A stretch of DNA of 64,000 nucleotides, from positions 20,878-84,877 of the forward strand of contig CAYYJS010000008.1 of the NCBI GenBank assembly GCA_964472315.1. Reading direction: 5' to 3'. The notes below the pieces were generated by a model that saw only the letters and a list, made by a program, of their open reading frames with translations, was not told where the DNA came from and did no database searches. Each line of letters opens with the position of its first letter. Position 1 is the first letter of the stretch. This DNA is from CAYYJS01 sp964472315. Its GTDB lineage: Bacteria > Verrucomicrobiota > Kiritimatiellia > UBA8416. The position numbers and the translations under genes were made by a program. This document shows positions 11,601 to 20,600 of this stretch, in pieces.

Positions 11601-14600
11601 GACCGAATTGGCGACGCCGTTGATCGGCGACGAACTTGGGCTGGTAGCCTATTACCGCTTCGACGACGACACGTCGTGGAAGGCGGGCGGCGGCGCGGGG
11701 ACGAGCCGGCATCCGCGCTGGCAGCGCGGCCAGGTCGAGGATTATTCGATGCCCGGCGACTGGATGAACCAGTGGCGCAACGCCGGTACATTGATCGGCG
11801 GGGTGACGTTCCTCGCCGCGCCGGTGGATGCTCCGGTGCGCTGGGATGCGCTGGACTCCGATGGCGATGGCATGCCGGATGAATGGGAGAGGGCCTATGG
11901 GCTCGACCCGTTCAATCTGCCGGTCTCTGCGACCGCGTCGACCGGGACCGTGACCACCGGCACGGTCGTATCGGCGGCCGATGCGGCCGATGAAGATTTG
12001 GACGGCGATGGACTGTCCAACTACGGCGAGTATCTGGCGGGGACGAACCCCAAGTATACCGATAGCGATGGCGACGGTGTCAACGATGCGATGGCCGACA
12101 GCGATCGCGATGGTCTTGCCAATCGTGACGAGATGCGGATCGGCAGTCACCCCGGTCGCCCGGATACCGATGACGATGGCTATCTCGATGGCGAAGAGAT
12201 ACACAAACTGATCCCGGCATCGGCCGACAACTATGGGATACGCGCCGTGCTCAGTTCGCCGACCGAGTCGCGGAGTCCGGAGGTCCGCCGCAGTATGGTA
12301 GCCGCCGGCCGCAACATGGCGGCCCCGCACAGCGAGCGATTCGCATTCGCCAAACTGGAGGATGCCGTTATTGGCGGTCCGGTCGTGACGATCACGGCAC
12401 CCGCTGACGGCGCCGATATCGCCGTACGCTTCACCGACGTGACCGGGACCGTGACCAGTCCGGACAACCCGCTCGATACGGTCATGTTGTTCATCAACGA
12501 ACGTTTCGTGATGGAGTTCGGGCCCGTGCCCGCGTTCAGCGATACGGTGATCATCAACAGCGGCGAGAATCGGATCACGGTCTATGCGATCGATACCGAA
12601 GGCTTGGTGGGCCAGGCTACAGTTACCGTGAACGGCACGTTTGCGCGCGCCGACATCCGTGTCACGCAGACTTGGAACTCGCCGGGCGACCTGGACACGT
12701 GGCTGATCGATCCGACGGGACGCCACATGGGATGGACCGCGGGCGGACCGGGGTATCCGGATAACATCGCCGAACGCATGCCGGGCGCATTCCTGGACAT
12801 CGATGACGTCTCCGGGATGGGGCCGGAAAACATCACGCTTGAGGAACCGAATGCGATTCCGGGCGAATACGAAGTCTGGATGAACAACTTCAGTCACGGC
12901 GGGAACCCGCAGTCGACGGTTCGCGTGCTTGTCAATGAAGGTCGCGCCGGCGAGACGTATGTCGAGTTCGGGCCGCAGGCGATGCCGGTCAGGGATTCCA
13001 ACGGAAACAATCCGGCGGCATGGTGGCACGTGACGACCATTCGGATGCCCGACGGCACGATGGACCCGCCGGGACGTCCCGTGGTTCCGCCGTCGGACAT
13101 TTCGACGCCGGAGTTGGGCATCACGGTGGAAACCGGTTGGACGGTCGAATGCTGGGTCCGCCCGTCCAACAACGTGCAGACCGGCGCCATCGCGGCCTAT
13201 CGTATCGATGCGGCGCGCGATGCCTTTGTCATGGGGTTGGCTACCAATCGCCCGTTTGTGCGCCTGCGCTCCGCCGCGGGCACGGTGTACGAGGCCAAGG
13301 GTGGCGCGATCGAGGTCGACAAGTGGACGCATCTGGCGTTCGTGTACAGCTTTGAGGACCGCACCCTGCGGCTGCACATCAATGGACTGCTGGCGTCGGC
13401 CGTTGCCGTGTTGGAGAGTCGCGACGACGAGTTCGGCACCCTCTTCGTGGATACGCACTTTGACCAGAATCCGGCGAAGGTGTTCACGGGGCTGCACATG
13501 GACGATCTGCGCGTGTGGGAAGTGGCCCGCAATGGCGGCATCATCGGCGCGCAGATGCATGAGGTGCGGCCGCCGAGCAAGATCATGACCGCCTACTATC
13601 ACTTCGACGACGGCGGGCTCGACATCGAGGATGCGACCCGTCGGCTCGATCGGACGTACGATCTGGGGCGGGGCATGATCCCGGATGCGATCCGCACGGC
13701 GAAGCCTGGCCCGGATGGGCTGTGGGGCACGGCTGACGATGTTGTCGTCGCTGCCGTTTCCGATGACGAGAACGACTATGTCACCGCGCTTCAGGCCGCT
13801 CCGGTCATGGGCTATGCGGATCAGGACGAGGACGGTATCGCCGACTGGTACGAGCGACTGTTCGCCGATGCCGAAGCCGAGGGCGGACTGGTGGCGGGCG
13901 AAGACCTGGATACGGACGGCTTGAACAACCTGGCCGAGTTCCTTGTCAACACGAACCCGCGTGACGCGGACAGCGACGGCGATGGCCTGATCGATGCCGA
14001 GGAGGACTACGACCGCGATGGGCTCTCGAACCTCGACGAGCAGATACTCGGGTCCGACCCGCGCCTGATGGATACGGACGATGACGGGTTTGTCGACAGC
14101 ATCGAAGACCGGTATGGCGTGGATCCGACCAATTCGGTCTCGCCGTTCCGCGAGCTGGCGTTGCGGACGTACGGTAACGCCAACAGCTACGTGGAAGCCC
14201 CGCCGGTGTCCCGTCTGGCGCAGTCCGGGTGGGCGATTGCCGCCAAGGTCATGCTCCAGTTGCCGGTGACCGCGGGGACGTTCATCCATCGGGAGATCGC
14301 GGCCGGCAAGTACAACTATGTGCTCGGCATGGGTGCGGACCGTGTGCCGTACGTGGCGTTCACGGGCGGCGATGGCGCCTATGTGCAGCTTCGCGCGCCG
14401 GCGATGCGCGCGCTGCCGGCCAACGTCTGGGTCGATATCCTGGGCAGCTATAACCCGCTGACCGGCGATCTTGAACTGTCTCTCGACGGTGTGCGTGTGG
14501 CGCACATGCTGTCCGAAGCGCGGCCGATGACGTTCGGTATCGGACCGGTACGCACGCTGATCGGGCGCGGCATCAACGGATATCTGGATGACGTTCAGAT

Positions 14601-17600
14601 CATGGATGCCGGCGGCGGCACCGTGTTGCTGTACCGGTTTGACGACGCGACCAACGAGGGGCTCGGCACCAGCGCGGTGCAATCGTGGACGGGTGGCCAG
14701 GTGCAGGACTTCGCGCCGATCGCGGAACTCGATGCCAACTGGGTGAAGGAGTGGCGTGACGCCGGCACGGCGGTTGGCGTCGACTTCTCGTACTATCCCG
14801 AAGTGCTGGGTGGCGGCGATACCGATCGGGATGGTTTACCGGATGCATGGGAGATGCTCTACGGGCTCAACCCCTTCAGTGCCGACACCGACAAGGACGG
14901 TATTCCGGACGCGAATGACGATACGGACTTCGACGGTTTGATCAACAAGATCGAGTTCTATGCCGGGACGTTCCCGAACAACCCGGATAGCAACGGCAAC
15001 ACGAAGCTCGACCGGGATGAGGATGCCGACGCCGATGGACTCACGAACTTCGATGAGCAACGCCATCGTTCCCGCCCGGACTTGGTTGATACCGACAATG
15101 ACGGCATCACCGACTACGCCGAGGTCAAGGGCACGGCGGTGGCCGGTCTGCGGCGCTACTCCCTGCCGGATGCCTCGCTTTCGCCGGGCGTGGCGCGGGC
15201 TTTGGAACTGCGCGCGGCCGGCGACCACCTCCGGCTCGAGTCATCCATGCGGCTGAGGCAGCCCGGCTCTTGGACGGTTGACGGATGGGTGTGGCTCGAT
15301 CCGTCGATGACTGGTGGCAACGTCGTGCGGTGCGGGATCGGCAGCCTTGCCAACTACGAACTGGGCATCAACAGCGAGCTCAAGCCCTTCATCCGGGCTA
15401 CCGGCGTGCTCAACGGTACACCGTTGACGCCGTTCATCGCCGTCGATTCCGTGGCGATCGCGCGGCGCCGTGCCTGGTACCACGTGGCCGGCTCGTTCGA
15501 CGCCGTCGCGGGCGAATTGCGCCTCTACGTGAACGGCGAGTTGCGTTCGCAGGTGCAGATGTCCGAAATCCCCGGCATCTACAGCACGGACGGCGCGATC
15601 TCGGCGTTCATCGGCGGCTACGGCTTTGTCGGCAAGATCGATGAAGTGCGCATCTGGTCGCGCTCCTTCACCGAAGCGGAATTGCCACGCATTGCCTACC
15701 GTGTGCTCGACCACACCACCGACGATCTCGTGGCCTACTACCGGTTCGACGATGGCATCGGCGCCGGCACCGCGCGGCCGGTAGAGGACTTCGCGATCGC
15801 GGGCGGCGACTGGCAAACAGGCTGGCGGCATGCCGGCAGCTTCGTCGGCACCGCGACCGTGGTTGCTCTCGGCGCCGACGCGCCGATCATGTCCGGGAAC
15901 TTCTGCGACAACGACGGCGACCAGTTGCCGGACTTCTGGGAGCGTGCCCTCTTCGGCGACCTGGATGTCGCGTCCGGGCTGACCGACTTCGATGGCGATG
16001 GGTTGAGCAATCTGTTCGAGTTCCGCGCGGGTCTGAATGCGGCGTTGGCGTTTACGTTTGCCGGAACCGGGGCGACGACGGCTGACGATCGCGATAACCG
16101 GTTGGATTCCGATGGTGACGGGCTGCCGAACTGGGATGAGATGGTCCGCGGGACGCATCCCGGCGACAAGGACACGGACGACGATGGGCTGACCGATGCC
16201 GAGGAAGTCACCGGACGTGACGATGCGTCGACGCCTGCGCTGGCCGTGCGATTGTCCGATCCGTTGCGGTCCATGGACCCCCCGATGCCGCGTTCGATGC
16301 TGTTCGGCGGGAACAACCGCGTGGTCGTCCGTCCGGCGGATAAGCATGCGCTGGAATCCTGGACGGTGGAGGCTTGGGTGAAGCCGACGGCGGCCACCGA
16401 TGGTATCGTCGTCCGTCGCGCGACGACGGACCTGCGCAAAGGCGGTACGCCGGTACGCGGCGTGAACTACGAGCTGGGCATCGACAATGTCGGCGGCGAG
16501 TTGCGCGCGTATGCTCAGTACGTGGGGCAGGGGCCGTCGGGCGTCGAGACTATTCGTCTGGACGGTGCGCAGACGCAGGAAGTCGGCGACGATATCGGCA
16601 TTCTGCCGCCGGGAATCCTGGTTCCGGACCGATGGACGCACCTGGCGGGCACGTATGACGCGTCGAATCACGTCATGAACCTGTACCTGAATGGGGTGCG
16701 GGTCAGCTATCGTGACGATGCGCTGGTCAAGCCCGCGATGGGACCGGACGTGGCGACATCCGTCGGCAGCGAGTTTACGATCGGCGGCGGCAGCCTTGAC
16801 AACGCCGGGAATGTCACCGAAGCATTCCGCGGGTACTTGGACGAGATCCGTGTTTTCAGCGGCGCCATCAGCGCGAGCAACATCATGGCGCATGTCCAGG
16901 GCCGGGGCGATTTCTACGCCCGGCTTACGAAACCGACGCCGGCGCCGGCGACGGCGCGCGCCGCGGCGATAACGATCGCGACCAACACGGTGGTACGGAA
17001 CGAGTTGCTTGTCCGATTCCGCGGCAATGTGACGAGCGCCCAGCAGGCTGACATCCTGAGCCGGCTCAATGTCGAAACCCTGCACACGTATGAGCTTCTC
17101 CCGATCAAGCATGTGAGGATCACCGACGGCAAGTCGTTCGCCGAGAAGGCCGGGGCGCTGCAGTCGGATCCGGGGGTGCTCTACGCGGAACCGAACTACA
17201 TTCGAACGATCTCGGCAACGCCGAACGATCCGTCGTTCGATCAGCTCTGGGGCCTTCACAATGAAGGCCAGGGCGGCGGCACCGCGGATGCCGATATCGA
17301 CGCGCCGGAAGCGTGGGACATATATGCCGGTTCGGACTCGATCCTGGTGGCCGTCATCGATACGGGCGTCAATTACAATCACGAGGACCTCGCCGCCAAC
17401 ATGTGGAAGAACCCCGGCGAAGTCCCGGCCAACGGCGTGGACGACGACGGCAACGGATTTGTCGACGATGTGTACGGTTACGACTTCGCGAACAACGACG
17501 GCGATCCGATCGATGACCATGACCACGGGTCGCATTGCGCCGGCACGATCGGAGGCATCGGCAACAACGGCATCGGCGTGGCGGGCGTGAACTGGAAAGT

Positions 17601-20600
17601 CAAGATCATGGCCGTGAAGTGCTTCACGGCCGCCGGTACCGGAAACGATGCGGATATCGCCCGCGCGATCGAATACGCGGTGAAGATGGGCGCACGGGTC
17701 AGCAACAACAGCTACGGCAGCTCCGGATTCAACCAAGCCGTGTACGACATGATCATGATGGCGCGCGATCAGGGACATGTGTTCTGCGCGGCCGCCGGCA
17801 ACAGCTCCGGCGACAACGATGCGGTTCCGCAATATCCGGCCTCGTACGATCTGGACAACATCATCGCCGTGGCGGCGACGGACCGTAACGACGGTCTCGC
17901 GGGGTTCAGTTGCTACGGCGCCACGACCGTCGACCTGGGTGCGCCGGGCGTGGACATCTTCAGTTGTCTGTCTTCGGCCGGGTACGGACTGATGAGCGGC
18001 ACGTCGATGGCGACTCCGCATGTGACCGGTGCGGCGGCGCTGATTCTGGCGGTGGACGGGGCGCTGACGTACGCCGAGGTCAAGGCCCAGTTGCTCGACA
18101 ACGTCGACCCGATCGCCTCACTGGCGGGGCGTTGTGTGACGGGCGGGCGGCTGAACCTTGCGGCGGCATTGCCGCCGGTGCCGCCTGGCGGACCGGGCGA
18201 CCCGGTTGCGGCGGATGGGGACATCGTCGCCTACTTCACGTTCGACGATGGCGGCAGCCATGTCGAAGACTTCACGGCGAGTCATGACTGGCAGGGAAGT
18301 TGGGCTTATGTCGGGCGCCCCGTCTCCGTCTCGCTCGATGCGGCGACGGCCTATGCCAATGTGCAGGACACGGACCAGGACAGCCTCCCGGATTGGTGGG
18401 AGATCGCCGTCGGTCTCGATCCCTATTCGTCAGATGGTGTCAATGGTCCCGGCGCCGATCCGGACGGCGACGGATTGATCAACATCGCCGAGTTCCGCAG
18501 CGATACGGATCCGTTCACGACTGACACGGATCGGAACGGCACTCCAGACCCCAACGAAGACCGTGACGGGGACCGGTTGTCGAACCTTGACGAAATGAAC
18601 AAAGCGACGCGTCCCGATGTCGCCGACACCGATGACGACGGACTCAACGACTGGGTAGAGGTCAGCAGTGCCTGGAATCCCCGCAGTCCGGCGGTGCCCT
18701 ACTATCCGCGCTACATACGCAATGACGGGCAAGGCATCGTCGAGGTGGCCGGCATGCTGCCGAACGGCGACGATCCCTTCGGGCTTCGGTTCGATCTGCC
18801 GGTATGGACTATCGAGGCGACGGTGCGGCTGCGCGATCTGCCGTCCATCACCGGCAAGGACGCCGTACTTGTCCGGCGGCGTTGCGGGCTGAACAGTTAT
18901 ACGACATTCGAGCTGGGTATCACCACCGGCGACCTGCCGTATATCCGATTCCAGACGGATACGGGGATGGAGCATCTCCTCGTCGGCGAGCGACGGATGT
19001 TCAAGGACCGGTGGACGACGTTGACCGGGCGATTCGGCGACCCCGACGCGCACGGGCACATGAAGATGGACCTGTTCCACGACCTGACGCAGTTGTCGCG
19101 GGTCATGACCGATGCCGCGCCGGCGCGCGGCCCGCAGTTCCTGCCGCTGCAACTCGCCAAAGATCTTGTGGGCGATCTGGACGAGGTGCGTGTGTGGAAT
19201 GTGGCGCGGACGGACGAGCAGATCCAGCGCCTGCGGGACAAGTCGCTGATGTTCGGCGAAGACGTGGCCACGTTGGGGGTGCTGCATCTGGATGGGGGCA
19301 AGCTGCGTCGGGACGTGCGGCACGATGTCCGCCTTGGGCGATGGACCGTGCAGACGTGGTTCAAGTGCACCTCGCCGGGTACGTTGCTCCAGCGTGAAGC
19401 GGGCCTCGCCGACGACGGCGAGACGATCTTCAACTACCGTCTCGATGTCACGCCGGACGGTTACATGCAGGCGATCTTCGACTTCCAGCCCCTGGTGTTC
19501 GGTGTCAGCCCGGACGGCGTGATCTTCACCTACTACATGTGGGGCACATTGTACCTGGATGCGACGTCGCGGAAGGTGACAGACGGCAAGTGGCATTTCG
19601 TGTCGTTCTCGTTCGACGGGCGCGATGCGATGCTGATGGTCGATGGCCTCGTCGACGATGTGATGACGATTGACCTGAACATGGCGCTGCCGCCGATGGG
19701 TTCGGTCGATTGGCATATCGGTCCGGCTGCGGCGATGCCCGCTGGCTACTGGCTGCGGCCGCCGGAGTTCAATATGGCGACGGGCGATGGACTGCTTGAG
19801 GCCGGCCTGACCGGGTTCCGCGGCGACTTGGACGAATTCCGGATTTTCCGGGTCGGGTTGACCGAGGCCGAGCAGGAATCCATACGCTTCACAAAGATCT
19901 CGCCGTTCATGGATAACCTCGTGTGCTACCTGGACTTCGACGATCTCGAGTCCATCGATATGGATCGTGTGGAAGACAAGGCATCCAGGGGCACGGCGGT
20001 CGGGCTTCTACTGGGTGACGTTGTTGCGCTGGAGACCGGGGTTGCCGTGAATTCGCCCGTGCGGTTCTCGCCGGTCGATATCCTGGCGCCGATGCTGCCC
20101 GGTTACTGGTCCATGGACGATGGCTCGTCGTACGGTGGCGCGGGCGAAGTGGGCAATTTCGTGCGGGCGCTGGCGATGGAGCATAGCGGCCAACTGCTGG
20201 ACCGGGCGCATGTCGATTTCGTGGCGGCCACGCGCTACGAGAATCCGTGGCGCGAGGACTCCGACTCCGATGGCATGGCCGACTGGTTCGAGCAACTTTA
20301 CGGGTTCGACCCGAACCGATCGTTGACGCCGGATACGCAGGAGTTGCAGTGGGATGGCGACTTGGATGGTGACGGCATGAACAACTATCAGGAGTATCTG
20401 GCCGGCACCAACCCGCGGAATATCGATACCGACAATAATGGGGTGATGGACGGGGATGAAGACAGCGACAGAGACGGTCTCGTGAACCGTGAGGAGTCCG
20501 CATACCTTTCCGATTCAAGCCTTTCCGACACGGATGACGACGGCCTTTCGGATCTGGCCGAGCATGTGGCGTTTACGGATCCGTCCGATGCGCTGTCGCC

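Noticed and set aside
6430..14682. Two minus-strand open frames of more than 1,200 codons each
   Set aside because: They are mirror images of the giant gene. GC-rich Asp/Gly repeat codons leave few stops on the other strand; the products are His/Arg/Val-rich without any family pattern.
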